Of a DNA stretch of 64,000 nucleotides, positions 27,659 to 37,300 are shown piece after piece; the stretch's first letter is position 1; the number at the start of each line of letters is the position of its first letter. Made by a program: the position numbers and the translations under genes. The DNA comes from Chryseosolibacter sp964493505 (GTDB lineage: Bacteria > Bacteroidota > Bacteroidia > Cytophagales > Cyclobacteriaceae). The stretch spans positions 1-64,000 of the forward strand of contig CAZBNP010000001.1 in NCBI GenBank assembly GCA_964493505.1, read 5' to 3'. The notes beneath the pieces were generated by a model. It was given only the letters and a program-made list of their open reading frames with translations, did no database searches and was not told where the DNA came from.

Positions 27659-28054
27659 TCAAATGATAGGTTTGATGTCGACCAGCGGCGTGCCATCGAG
27701 AACCTCAAGAGGGTACACTTTGATTTCCCGATCGCCTATTCTGTCAACAACCCCCACCACGTGCATCCCTATCGGGTTCGGTCGGTCGGGAGACCGCGTG
27801 GAAAACACACCGATTTCCGGGGATTCTGTTTCCTTGCGAGGACAGCATTTCAGCACACCCCTGTCTGCTTTGTGCAGCCACGTGAACAGTATCAGCCTAT
27901 CTCCCGGCTGAATGTCAGCAACTGCCTCGGCAAATCCGTCGTGAATGTTCAGGGTCGCCTCCGGAGCCCCCTCGGTCCCCTGCGGAGGGCAGTCGACGAG
28001 GTCTTTGAGTGATGACTGTACCGTGCCGATCGGCCTTATATTGTAGCTTTCCAT
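27659..28054 (-). CDS. trmO: TrmO-family (TsaA-like) tRNA methyltransferase
   Basis: The ATG at 28054 gives 131 residues, and the frame is open to 28075. The TrmO-type beta-barrel is recognisable from YNIRPIGTVQSSLKD, LILFTWLHKADR, GVFSTRSPDRPNPIGMHVV and LEVLDGTPLVDIKP. Bacterial TrmO N6-methylates t6A37 of tRNA-Thr using SAM. Single-domain proteins of this length are typical of the core without the C-terminal extension. It sits between the RidA-like gene and the membrane protein gene on the same strand. Confidence 0.9.
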   Translation of the reverse strand: MESYNIRPIGTVQSSLKDLVDCPPQGTEGAPEATLNIHDGFAEAVADIQPGDRLILFTWLHKADRGVLKCCPRKETESPEIGVFSTRSPDRPNPIGMHVVGVVDRIGDREIKVYPLEVLDGTPLVDIKPII

Positions 28055-28138
28055 TGTACCCTTTCCGCACAGCATCTTATCGCCGCGCCATTATTGATTC
28101 AGCGTCCAATATAAGAATATAAATTCAGTCATATCCTC

Positions 28139-29437
28139 CTACTGTATCCTTCCGGTTCTCCGGTTGTAGTAGAACATACCGGATTTTGAGTAATTCATAA
28201 GCTGGGGGCGGCTGATGTACTCGCTCGTCACATCCACGGCGGGAATAAAGAACAATTCTTTCGGATCGTCGGGCTTGCCTCCGAAACCAAGCACATAGTA
28301 CACCGCCATTTCACGCTCAGTTTCAAACTTTCGGACGGACTCCTGGCGAGTATGCGGAAGCAATCGCACCACATTTCTTCCCGCGTGCCGGTAGTATTGA
28401 CAGATTATCGCAAACCGCATGCGCGTTTCTTTCTGGTGGTAGCTGAACACCCGATCCGGCCCTTTCCCATCATCGACATCAGGTTCGCTTCCGGCCATGG
28501 CGTATTCGGTCTTTGTCCTGACCAACCGGAAGAACAGAGGATCGAAGAGAGTAACAACAAATGCTTCAAACGCCGTTTGCGCCTTGAGATCGCGAACCAC
28601 ACGTTCGGCCCCGTTATTCACGCGCACCGGCTTTTTGCGATCGCGTCGACGCGATCGCAAACTGTCAGCCACAACGATCATCATTCCCCCCAATGCCAGA
28701 AGTGCAACCAGAATGAACAGGTAGCTACGGGGAACGACAACAACACCCAGTGAAGAAAAATCGGAAAAAAATGCCTCAAGATCTGACAGTGTCAGTTTAA
28801 TACCGACAGTATCGGTACTCAACGACAGCGGTGACACATGGTCGTCGTCGATTGAATCCGGATGCTCCATCGGCGGCAGCGCCAAAGGCGTCTGCGTAAA
28901 TACCGTGTCTGCGGCAACACTATCCGGCAACCTGTCTTCGGCGGTGACCGGGTCCCCTATTTCACTCTTCCGCGAGCTCCATGGCTCATCCGCCAAAGCA
29001 TTACCTTCACCCACAATCACGTAGCGATCACCTTCATAACTGATGAGCAGATAATACGGCGATTTCTTCCAGGAGCTCCTCTCAAAGATCTCCCTTGTGA
29101 ACTCAGCCCTCGTTACCTGAGTCGAAAACGGCTTGTAAATGACTGCGGTGGTAATCTGCTGGCGGAACCCGGGGTTATCTTGAAAGATCTGCCGCTTACG
29201 CGCAATCGCCGTTGCCTTAGACACCCGTTTATTGTCAAGTATCAAGTATTCACCATAGACCTTTTCAAACCCGTGAAAGTTCCGGTCGTTGCTGGCGGAA
29301 TTCCAGTGGTCGATCACGGATTCGGCCCTATTGGTATTAAGTGAAACGCTCTGACAGGAAACACCATAAGCCATCGCGATAAAAGCGACGGATACCACGA
29401 TGACTTTCCTGAAATCCACACTACTCATGCTGCTCAT
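28139..29437 (-). CDS. Membrane protein with a cytoplasmic, apparently inactive restriction-endonuclease-like domain
   Basis: This 432-residue protein has an N-terminal signal or anchor segment (VIVVSVAFIAMAYGVSC), then an exported region of about 200 residues. A single membrane helix follows (SYLFILVALLALGGMMIVVA, near residue 250), then a basic stop-transfer RSRRRDRKK and a cytoplasmic domain. That domain follows a pattern I associate with Bacteroidota PD-(D/E)XK proteins (FEAFVVTLFD, GPDRVF, VYYVLGFGGKPDDPKELFFIP). The expected catalytic strand FAxECKxR is FAIICQYYR, so both Glu and Lys are lost. It is probably a binding or sensor domain, not a nuclease. The family and role are unknown to me. 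Confidence 0.7.
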   Translation of the reverse strand: MSSMSSVDFRKVIVVSVAFIAMAYGVSCQSVSLNTNRAESVIDHWNSASNDRNFHGFEKVYGEYLILDNKRVSKATAIARKRQIFQDNPGFRQQITTAVIYKPFSTQVTRAEFTREIFERSSWKKSPYYLLISYEGDRYVIVGEGNALADEPWSSRKSEIGDPVTAEDRLPDSVAADTVFTQTPLALPPMEHPDSIDDDHVSPLSLSTDTVGIKLTLSDLEAFFSDFSSLGVVVVPRSYLFILVALLALGGMMIVVADSLRSRRRDRKKPVRVNNGAERVVRDLKAQTAFEAFVVTLFDPLFFRLVRTKTEYAMAGSEPDVDDGKGPDRVFSYHQKETRMRFAIICQYYRHAGRNVVRLLPHTRQESVRKFETEREMAVYYVLGFGGKPDDPKELFFIPAVDVTSEYISRPQLMNYSKSGMFYYNRRTGRIQ

Positions 29438-29484
29438 ATCAGCAGCCGCGGTAAAAAAACAAGGCCAGTATCAGAGGCACGACA

Positions 29485-30921
29485 TCATACCACCTGACGC
29501 TTCCAGCCACCGCGCGTAAACAGCCACAGCGTGAATAACCCTACGGAGGTCTCCGAGATAAAGACGCCCCAGAAGACACCTGATTCCGCAAAGTCAAAGT
29601 AAATCGCCAGTATATAGCACAACGGGATTTGTATCATCCAGAAGAAGACGAGATTTATCATTGTTGGCGTGCGGGTATCACCAGCGCCGTTGAATGCCTG
29701 TGTCGAGACCATCCACCATCCGTACACAAAATACGAATACGAAAGGATACGCAACCACTCCCCTCCGATAGCGATTACACGCTGGTCGGCGCTGAACAAA
29801 CTCATCAACCACACATTATTAAAGTAGTATATCACCGCCACGATAACCAGGTACAGCATATTGTAGGTACCGATTCGCCACACTGTGGACTCAGCACGAT
29901 CGGGACTACCGGCTCCAAGATTCTGCCCGACTAACGTCGCAGCCGCGTTTGAAAATCCCCATGCCGGCATCATTGTAAACATCATGATTCGCAGCGCAAT
30001 CGTCGCGCCGGCAACTGCCTCGCTTCCAATATCGGCGAGAATCCTCATGATAAATATCCATGACGTCATCGCCACGATCATCTGACCGACACCACCCAGT
30101 GAAGTCTTGAAGATGTTCAGCGCCATGTTTGCGTTCCAGTACAATTGTTCGAACGTCACCTTAATGTGTTTCCCGCCTTTGAAGAGCGTCCACAACTGCA
30201 GCGCTACCCCCACTCCGCGACCGATGTTAGTAGCAATCGCGGCACCTTCAACCCCCATTGCCGGAACGGGTCCCCAGCCGAATATGAAGATCGGGTCGAG
30301 CCCGATGTTAATGATATTGGCGATCCACAACACCCGCATAGCGATAGCAGCATCGCCCGCGCCGCGGAAGATCGCGTTAATGACAAAAAGCAAAAAGATA
30401 ACAGCGTTTCCTCCGAGCATCCACTGCGTATAGCCATAACCGTTGTTAATGCTCCACTCATCCGCGCCCATGAGGGCAAGCAGCTCTTTCGGAAAAAGGA
30501 TTCCCGCTATCGAAAACGGCAGTGAACAAATCATGGCGATCGCAATTGCCTGGACCGCCGCCTTGCTCGCCTCCAGCCCCTGCTTCGCGCCTACCCGACG
30601 CGCAACGATGGCGGTAACAGCAGTAGCAAGTCCCATGGCTATCGAATACAGCAGAAACAGGAACGTCTCCGTAAGCCCGACAGTCGCGACAGCGGAGGCC
30701 CCCAGTTTACCGACGAAATAAATATCCGCCACCGCAAAGAGCGATTCCATTACCAGTTCCAGGATCATGGGAACCGAAAGCAGAAAGATAGCCCGCTTCA
30801 GACTGATTTTCGTATAGTCCGCATCGCTGCCCCTGATCGCATCCTTCAATGCCTGCCATATCGAACCCGATGGGGGTGGCGTGGTGAATTCAGTCGTCGT
30901 ATTTTTGTCAGCGGATTCCAT
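29485..30921 (-). CDS. MATE-family efflux transporter
   Basis: This 478-residue protein has twelve hydrophobic segments and the MATE hallmarks: FLLSVPMILELVMESLFAVADIYFVGKLG near the N-terminus, TAVTAIVARRVGAKQ, and the matching second-half block PAWGFSNAAATLVGQNLGAG. It exports cationic drugs or metabolites in exchange for Na+ or H+. A short charged N-terminal extension (about 40 residues) precedes the first helix. It is monocistronic, with its promoter in the 302-base region shared with the sugar isomerase-like gene. Confidence 0.94.
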   Translation of the reverse strand: MESADKNTTTEFTTPPPSGSIWQALKDAIRGSDADYTKISLKRAIFLLSVPMILELVMESLFAVADIYFVGKLGASAVATVGLTETFLFLLYSIAMGLATAVTAIVARRVGAKQGLEASKAAVQAIAIAMICSLPFSIAGILFPKELLALMGADEWSINNGYGYTQWMLGGNAVIFLLFVINAIFRGAGDAAIAMRVLWIANIINIGLDPIFIFGWGPVPAMGVEGAAIATNIGRGVGVALQLWTLFKGGKHIKVTFEQLYWNANMALNIFKTSLGGVGQMIVAMTSWIFIMRILADIGSEAVAGATIALRIMMFTMMPAWGFSNAAATLVGQNLGAGSPDRAESTVWRIGTYNMLYLVIVAVIYYFNNVWLMSLFSADQRVIAIGGEWLRILSYSYFVYGWWMVSTQAFNGAGDTRTPTMINLVFFWMIQIPLCYILAIYFDFAESGVFWGVFISETSVGLFTLWLFTRGGWKRQVV

Positions 30922-31223
30922 TCCTTATAAATAATAGCGATGTGCGACATGAGTGGCCAGAGATCAACGTCGCGGCCGTATACGGATAAGACGTGTACGG
31001 ATAACGGAGGTGTCTGGTTACCCATATCCGAACCGGGCACAAACATAACCCTCCAGAACGAAATTAACGCGTGTGAATCCGTCAGAATAGGAGGTCGAAC
31101 CCGGCATTCTCCGACCGGCCAAACCCCGCCTCAACCGCAATTGACTTCTCCGTTGGTAACATTAAGAAACTTTAATACTTTGAAAGGCCGTTAACATCCG
31201 GACCTGATATTAATTTATAAACC
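30922..31223. other. 302-base intergenic region between divergent genes
   Basis: This holds the promoters of the MATE gene (leftward) and the sugar isomerase-like gene (rightward). A near-exact 12-base direct repeat is visible, GTATACGGATAA at 30978-30989 and GTGTACGGATAA at 30993-31004, with a period of 15 bases. It could be a regulator site or chance. The last 60 bases before 31224 are A/T-rich and probably hold the rightward promoter. I see no RNA gene and no further open frame worth calling. Confidence 0.5.
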
Positions 31224-32066
31224 ATGAGAATTTCGAGAAACGAATTTTTGAAAGTAGTGGGCGTGTCGGCGGCAGCCGGTCTCACAAGCATCAGCAGCTT
31301 TGCACTTCCTGAAAGACACACCCTTTTACCGGCGGAAGCCGATTTAAAATTGGGGTTGGCTTCCTATACGTTGAGAAAATTCAACCTTGATGAAGTTATC
31401 CAGATATCCAAAAGACTGGGACTTGAGGGCATCGCGCTTAAGAGCATGCACATGCCCCTGGACAGTTCCGCGGCGGAAATCAAGAGCATGGCCGCGAAGG
31501 TAAGAGATGCGGGACTCAGACTCTACGGTGCCGGAGTAATCTATATGAAGACTGAGAAGGAAGTAGATGTTGCCTTTGACTATGCTAAGCACGCGGGACT
31601 TGAGATGATCGTCGGTGTGCCTAACCACGAGCTCCTGCCACAGGTGAACGATCTGGTGAAAAAGACCCACATCAAGCTCGCCATTCACAATCACGGACCC
31701 GGCGACGACCTTTATTCAAGTCCCAACGACGTGTATGCGAAGATAAAGGACTTCGACAGCCGTATCGGTCTCTGCATAGACATCGGGCATGTTGTTCGCA
31801 TTGGCCAGGATCCTGTCCCCATGCTTTCGAAGTACAAAGACCGGCTCTACGATATACACTTGAAGGATGTAGACAAGGCACAGCGTGATGGCAAGCCAGT
31901 TGAAATTGGGCGGGGTGTTATCGACATTCCGAAGGTTGTCAAAACCCTCAAGAAGATAAAGTACCAGGGTAGCGTTGCCCTTGAATACGAAAAAGACGGA
32001 GATAATCCGGTGCCCGGGCTCGCAGAATCGGTGGGTTACGTAAAGGGTATAATGAAGATGGTATAG
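31224..32066 (+). CDS. Exported sugar phosphate isomerase/epimerase-like TIM-barrel protein
   Basis: This 280-residue protein has an N-terminal export signal resembling a Tat signal (ISRNEFLK then VVGVSAAAGL), but the second arginine is Asn. The mature part is an AP-endonuclease-2/xylose-isomerase-like barrel. Metal-binding candidates are IHNHG, LCIDIGHV, YDIHLKDVD and the final VALEYEKDGD. Related exported proteins act on sugars or on oxidised 3-keto-sugars in the periplasm. The reaction cannot be read from the sequence. It is a lone gene, although Gfo/Idh and ThuA proteins of the same catabolic style occur at 53-58 kb. Confidence 0.8.
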   Translation: MRISRNEFLKVVGVSAAAGLTSISSFALPERHTLLPAEADLKLGLASYTLRKFNLDEVIQISKRLGLEGIALKSMHMPLDSSAAEIKSMAAKVRDAGLRLYGAGVIYMKTEKEVDVAFDYAKHAGLEMIVGVPNHELLPQVNDLVKKTHIKLAIHNHGPGDDLYSSPNDVYAKIKDFDSRIGLCIDIGHVVRIGQDPVPMLSKYKDRLYDIHLKDVDKAQRDGKPVEIGRGVIDIPKVVKTLKKIKYQGSVALEYEKDGDNPVPGLAESVGYVKGIMKMV

Positions 32067-32170
32067 CATGCCGCAAACCGCCTTTAAAATGGCGTATTCA
32101 GCCGTGTAGTCCTGAAGAGAATTGAATTATCTTCGCATGAGAAACAATCAAAGAACATATTCTCAAGACG

Positions 32171-32557
32171 ATGAAAAAGATCAATATTCTCCACTGGACC
32201 TTCACAGGACTTTTCGCTCTCATCATGCTCATGTCAGGCATCCAGAATGCCATGGTGACCCCCGATTCCGTCACGTTGCTTACGACAGTCCTTGACTACC
32301 CGGAATACATCATTGGCTTTCTCGGCGTAGCTAAAATACTGGGAGCGATCGCGATCCTGATTCCGGGATATCCGCGGCTGAAAGAATGGGCCTACGCCGG
32401 CTTGTTCTTCGATCTGCTGGGGGCCACCTACTCAACGGTGATGGCGCAGGATCTCCATCCCTCTATGCTGGGGATGCTCGTATTCTTTGCACTTTTTACG
32501 CTGTCGTACATCTTTTACCACAAACGTGAAGCAGCGAAGAGAAGTGTAGTAAACTGA
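32171..32557 (+). CDS. DoxX-like small membrane protein
   Basis: This 128-residue protein has four predicted helices and the DoxX-like layout (LHWTFTGLFALIMLMSGIQN, then LGVAKILGAIAILIPGYPRLKEWAYAGLFFDLLGA). Members are linked loosely to membrane redox or quinone functions, without a settled role. It is 104 bases downstream of the isomerase-like gene and convergent with the DUF4230 gene. No cysteine or other redox-active residue stands out. Confidence 0.85.
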   Translation: MKKINILHWTFTGLFALIMLMSGIQNAMVTPDSVTLLTTVLDYPEYIIGFLGVAKILGAIAILIPGYPRLKEWAYAGLFFDLLGATYSTVMAQDLHPSMLGMLVFFALFTLSYIFYHKREAAKRSVVN

Positions 32558-32575
32558 AGCCGTTAGTTGCAGCGG

Positions 32576-33223
32576 TTATCGCGGAGTATCCAGGTTCAAA
32601 CCAGCCTCATAGTCGATGACAACCTCGTCAGCATACGGCTCCAGCAACATCTTCAGGCGCTCTTCCATTTCGGTTTTAGCCTCCATCACAAAGGGAGCGG
32701 TATCCGCATAACGACGCGAGTCGAGAATGAATGCGTTGGTGGCGCGTGTGCGATCATCCGTATTCACCCAATTCCAGATGCCCTGCTCGTCGCGGTAACT
32801 GATATCGCCTAGTGATTCCACCGAGAGGATCCTGGGCTCCGGCAATGTTACATACGCCGTACCATCACGCAGCACAACCGATAATCGTTCGTGCAGGTCA
32901 AAACCCACACTCGCGTTGAACGATCCGTCGATAAAGATCTTTTTCGTACTCCCCAGCCATGAGTTTTTCCACACGTACCGATGCTCGAAATTCTGATGTA
33001 ACACAGATAATTCAAACACGGCCGTTTGCTGCTGGACAACGATGGTGTTGTCGACCCGGATCTCCGGCGTGAACTGCATCGCTTTTCGAAAGTCTTCACC
33101 CAGCGCCCTGGCACCGTTATAACTCCGCCGGGCAAGTTCCGTCGGGATTGTCACCAGAACGATGTAGGCGGCAATTGTGCCGACTATGATCAGTACAATT
33201 AGTAACTTGAGATTGCGACCCAT
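32576..33223 (-). CDS. DUF4230 family membrane-anchored protein
   Basis: This 215-residue protein has one N-terminal membrane helix (LLIVLIIVGTIAAYIVLV), then an extracytoplasmic domain with the DUF4230 order: FTPEIRVDNTIVVQQQTAVFEL, the all-beta segment FNASVGFDL, then VTLPEPRILSVE. The C-terminal helix region contains AKTEMEERLKMLLEPYA. Such proteins are common in Bacteroidota and Firmicutes and have no known function. The protein is shorter at the end than some members but looks complete. Its start is 160 bases from tag, divergently. Confidence 0.8.
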   Translation of the reverse strand: MGRNLKLLIVLIIVGTIAAYIVLVTIPTELARRSYNGARALGEDFRKAMQFTPEIRVDNTIVVQQQTAVFELSVLHQNFEHRYVWKNSWLGSTKKIFIDGSFNASVGFDLHERLSVVLRDGTAYVTLPEPRILSVESLGDISYRDEQGIWNWVNTDDRTRATNAFILDSRRYADTAPFVMEAKTEMEERLKMLLEPYADEVVIDYEAGLNLDTPR

Positions 33224-33383
33224 GCGAAATTGATGGTATTGTTGTTATTTGCTTCCCCTGCGAAGGTAAGGCGTCGATAGCGCAATTGGAAGGCCCGGCG
33301 ACCAGTGAAAGTCAGGCCGCCTTTTTCGTTTGTGGATGCGTATCCTCAGGAAACGGCAGTATTGAGAAACAATTTCTACACTC

Positions 33384-33971
33384 ATGAATACAGATGGAAA
33401 AACCCGATGCGGTTGGTGCCTGAAATTCGAACAATACGTTGCGTATCACGATGAAGAATGGGGCGTTCCGGTCCATGACGACCGAAAGCATTTTGAGTTT
33501 CTGATACTGGAAGGAGCTCAGGCAGGGTTAAGCTGGGCTACTATTCTCAAGAAGCGCGACGGTTACAGAAAGGTTTTTGCCGATTTCGATCCCTCGAAGG
33601 TCTCGCGATTTACGCCGGCGAGGATAGAGAAGATCCTCCTTGATCCCGGTGTTGTTCGAAACCGGTTGAAGGTGCAGGCTGCGGTAAACAACGCGAAGAA
33701 GTTTCTGGAGGTACAGAAGGAGTGCGGGACGTTCGACGAGTACATCTGGTCATTTGTTGGAGGGAAGTCAATTGTCAATCGTTGGAAGAGGCTTTCCGAA
33801 ATACCCGCGACGAGCGAGGAGTCAGATAAGCTGAGCGCGGATTTGATCAAACGAGGGTTCAAGTTTGTAGGCAGCACCGTGATTTATGCCCACATGCAGG
33901 CATGTGGCCTTATCAATGATCACCTGGTCGATTGCTGGCGTTACCGGGCGTTGGCCAAACAGGGCAAATGA
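33384..33971 (+). CDS. tag: DNA-3-methyladenine glycosylase I
   Basis: This 195-residue protein is a full-length Tag. RCGWC gives the first zinc ligand (Cys9), YHDEEWG has the conserved His22, FLILEGAQAGLSW carries the catalytic Glu, and HMQACGLINDHLVDC supplies the remaining His and Cys ligands. It excises 3-methyladenine from alkylated DNA in the cytoplasm. A perfect hairpin terminator follows directly, so the gene is isolated from the pectin locus downstream. Confidence 0.97.
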   Translation: MNTDGKTRCGWCLKFEQYVAYHDEEWGVPVHDDRKHFEFLILEGAQAGLSWATILKKRDGYRKVFADFDPSKVSRFTPARIEKILLDPGVVRNRLKVQAAVNNAKKFLEVQKECGTFDEYIWSFVGGKSIVNRWKRLSEIPATSEESDKLSADLIKRGFKFVGSTVIYAHMQACGLINDHLVDCWRYRALAKQGK

Positions 33972-33975
33972 AAAA

Positions 33976-34004
33976 AGACCCCGGACGTCCTCCGGGGTCT
34001 TTTT
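33976..34004 (+). terminator. Bidirectional-looking terminator after tag
   Basis: AGACCCCGGA (33976-33985) and TCCGGGGTCT (33991-34000) form a perfect 10-bp stem with a 5-base loop, with A6 upstream and T4-5 downstream. It stops transcription from tag before it can enter the pectin locus. Confidence 0.95.
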
Positions 34005-34174
34005 CGTTAATAAACCCCACTTTTAGCAATTCTAGATTGCTATAGTCTTTATGGCCAGGGAGGGTACAATCCTCCGCGTCAAATTCTATTGAGGGTATCG
34101 AAAAAAACTATGCCAGCTGGTTGAGTGGGTGTTTATTGGTTTTGGAACGAAAGGGTTGAGAGGGTGGTCGAAAC

Positions 34175-34192
34175 TGCGTAATCGATTGCGCA
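34175..34192. promoter_or_regulatory. Candidate LacI-family operator, distal site of the SusC promoter
   Basis: TGCGTAATCGATTGCGCA is an 18-base palindrome with a single mismatched pair. Its AATCGATT core matches the other two sites (34345-34358 and 54708-54721), and the core style CAAnCGnTTG is typical for LacI-family regulators. It lies about 150 bases upstream of the likely transcription start, where it could support looping. Confidence 0.55.
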
Positions 34193-34270
34193 ATATCGTT
34201 GCCAAAAGGGGAATTATGGCTTTGTTTACGTACCCGTTGCAAAGAAACCGATCCCTTTAAAGAAGCCGGA

Positions 34271-34280
34271 AAACGATTGA
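34271..34280. promoter_or_regulatory. Weak LacI-type half-site
   Basis: AAAACGATTG matches the CAATCGATTG core in eight of ten positions, and one arm is intact. It lies between the two better sites. Alone it would not be convincing. Confidence 0.25.
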
Positions 34281-34316
34281 TGAAGGCGTTTTTTGGACAG
34301 AATGGGGAGATTTCCT

Positions 34317-34343
34317 TTGGTAAAGATTGAAGATTTTTATAAA
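34317..34343 (+). promoter_or_regulatory. Candidate promoter of the pectin locus
   Basis: TTTG at 34317-34320, a 17-base spacer and TATAAA at 34338-34343 resemble a Bacteroidota housekeeping promoter with -33 and -7 elements, although the -7 box is not the full TAnnTTTG. The LacI-type site immediately downstream supports a start near 34350 and control by blocking initiation. Confidence 0.4.
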
Positions 34344-34344
34344 A

Positions 34345-34358
34345 TGCAATCGATTGTC
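34345..34358. promoter_or_regulatory. Candidate LacI-family operator, promoter-proximal site
   Basis: TGCAATCGATTGTC contains the perfect 10-base palindrome CAATCGATTG (34347-34356) just downstream of the candidate -7 box. A bound repressor here would block initiation of the SusC-SusD transcript. Confidence 0.6.
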
Positions 34359-34390
34359 CTACAAGAACAACCTAATCAAAACCCAATTCT

Positions 34391-37300
34391 ATGAAGTCAT
34401 GTTTACAAGCTAGTCAACGGGTATCGAAAGGTTTTTGTCTGGTCGCGCTCTGTGTTGCTCTCGGTTTCAATACCTACGCACAAAGCAGAACTGTTACAGG
34501 AACCGTTAGCGATACCAATGGAGCATTACTGCCCGGCGTTTCCGTTCTCGAAAAAGGAACAACAAACGGAACCGCCACGGATGCCGATGGGCAGTACTCA
34601 CTCAACGTGAGCAACACCAATGCAGTCCTGACGTTTTCGTTTATCGGTATGGTCGCGCGGGAAATGCCCGTCGGAACCCAAACCCGGGTCGATGTCACGC
34701 TCGAAGCCGATGTCAGCCTACTGGAAGAAGTCGTCGTGATCGGCTACGGTACTATGAGAAAATCCGACCTGACAGGCTCCGTGGCTTCTGTGAGCGGCGA
34801 AGACCTGAAGAAAATGCCGGTGGCTACAGTAGCCGAAGCGTTAACGGGGCGTATGGCTGGCGTGCAGATAACCTCAACCGAGGGTTCGCCCGACGCTGAA
34901 ATCCATATCCGGATTCGGGGAGGAACCTCTATCTCGCAGGATAACAGCCCTCTCTATATCGTTGACAACTTTCCCGTCGACAATATATCAGATATCTCTC
35001 CCTCCGATATTCAGTCTATAGATGTATTGAAAGATGCGTCCGCCACTGCCATATACGGGTCGAGGGGTGCCAACGGAGTGGTTATCATCACTACCCGCAG
35101 CGGAACTACCGATGGACGTCTTACCGTAAGCTTCAACTCATTCGCAGGGTTCAGGGAAATAGCCAACCCGCTCAATGTGTTATCCGCGGAAGACTACGCG
35201 CGGTGGCAATACGAATACGCAGTGCTTGAAGACGACCTCCCGTCGTACGAAAACTATTTCGGCACCTATCAGGATATCGATCTTTACGCCGGCGTCGAAG
35301 GCAACAACTGGCAGAAGATCGTTTACGGCAGGAAGGGAAAAGTTTTCAGCAACGATTTGAGTATACGCGGCGGTACTCAGAAATTCAGTTACTCAGCCAG
35401 CTTTGCCCGTTTCCAGCAAGAAGCAATTATGGTCGGGTCTGATTATAAACGTGACAACATCACGCTGAAACTCAACAACAAGCCGAACGACCGCGTAGAA
35501 CTCGCCTTCTCCCTGCGGTATTCGAATACCCGGATCAACGGTGGCGGCGCCAACGAGCAGAATGAAGTTTCTTCCGCCGATTCGCGCCTTAAGCACAGTG
35601 TGACCTATTCTCCAATACCGATCAGTGGCCTGACTTCCGACGATACCAACGAAGATGTTGCCAGCTACTTTATCAACCCACTCATCGCTACGGCCGACAA
35701 CGATCGGCGCCAGGAGCGAAGGAACTACAACATGGGGGGTAGCTTTACCTGGGAGATCATCGACAACCTGAAGTTCAGGACAGACATGGGTCTTGACAAT
35801 TACGACTATACCGCCAATCGTTTTTACGGATTGTCTACTTACTACGTTTCCAATGTTCCAAGTTCCGGAAACCAGGACCACCCCGCGGTGGTCATGGGCG
35901 ACATCAATGAAACGCGGTTGCGGAACACCAATACTCTTTCTTACGACTTCCGCGAGAAGTTTGGCGACGACCATCGGCTCACACTTCTCATCGGACAGGA
36001 AGCCCTGAAAACGGAACGTGTCGAAAATGTAGCAACCATTCACGGGTTCCCGACCCTCTTTGGTGCTGAAGAAGCATTCAAGCTTACGACTCAAGGCTCT
36101 CCGCAGTCAGTCGATAACCACATCAGTCCTGACGATAAGCTGATGTCATTCTTTGGTCGCGCCAACTATGAGTTTATGGGGCGCTATCTCGTGTCGGCCT
36201 CGTACCGCGCGGATGGTTCCAGCAAGTTTCTCGCTAACAACCGTTGGGGTTATTTCCCGTCTGCGGCTGTAGCGTGGAAGCTCTCTGAAGAGGGCTTTAT
36301 GGCGGGCACCTCTTCATGGCTCGATCTCCTGAAACTCAGACTCAGCTATGGGGAAGCTGGTAACAACAGGATCCCTCCCGGGCAAACCGTTCAGTCGTTC
36401 GTTTCCAGTACCTCCGCCTGGATCAATGGCTTTGATAGTTTCTGGGCAGCATCCAAGACCATGGCCAATCCCGATTTGAAATGGGAAACAACTGTTACCC
36501 GAAACCTCGGGCTCGACTTCGATCTGCTCGGAGGCCGCCTGTCGGGTTCAGCAGAGGTTTATAAGAACAGCACCCAGGATTTGCTGATCCGTTTTCCTAC
36601 GCCCGGCACAGGTTATGACAATCAGTTTCGCAACCTCGGAGAAACGGAAAACAAGGGTCTTGAACTGGCCCTGAGCTATGCCGTGTTGGAACGGGAAAAC
36701 TACGGACTGAATGTGTCTGCCAATATCTCTTTCAACCGCAGCAAAATCGTCTCTATTGGCAACATGGATTATATCAACGGTACTTCAAACTGGGCCAGCA
36801 CGGCTATCGGCCCCGACTACCAGGTCCTGCCGGGCATGGCCCTCGGGGTGATGTACGGATATGTTAGTGATGGTCGTTACGAAGTATCCGACTTTGAAGG
36901 ATACGACGAAACAAACGGCTGGATACTCAAGGAAGGTGTAGCCGACCCCATTGAGATTATACGTCGCGCGGCACCGGGAGTGATGAAGCTTAAGGATCTC
37001 ACTTCGGATGGTGTAATAACCGCAGACGATAAACAGGCGATTGGAAACGTCAACCCCAAGCATACAGGTGGTCTTATCCTCAACGGTTATGCGTACGGAT
37101 TTGACCTCACAGCCTCGTTCAACTGGAGCTATGGTTACGACGTCTACAATGCGAACAAAGTTGAGTACACCACCTCGACACCGCAGGTGCAGTACAGGAA
37201 CATGATTGACCTCATGGCAGGCGGCAGGCGCTGGGTCGATATCGACGCGGCGGGCCAACTGGTCACTGACCCTGCTACCTTGCAGGCCATGAATGCCAAC

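Larger units (their letters stand above)
33972..34390. other. 419-base regulatory region upstream of the pectin locus
   Basis: It starts with the tag terminator. It then carries three LacI-type core sequences (34175-34192, 34271-34280 and 34345-34358) and a candidate promoter ending near 34343. There is no gene inside: the only open stretches are short and without coding character. The high density of operator-like sequence marks it as the main control region of the 34391-45257 locus. Confidence 0.65.
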
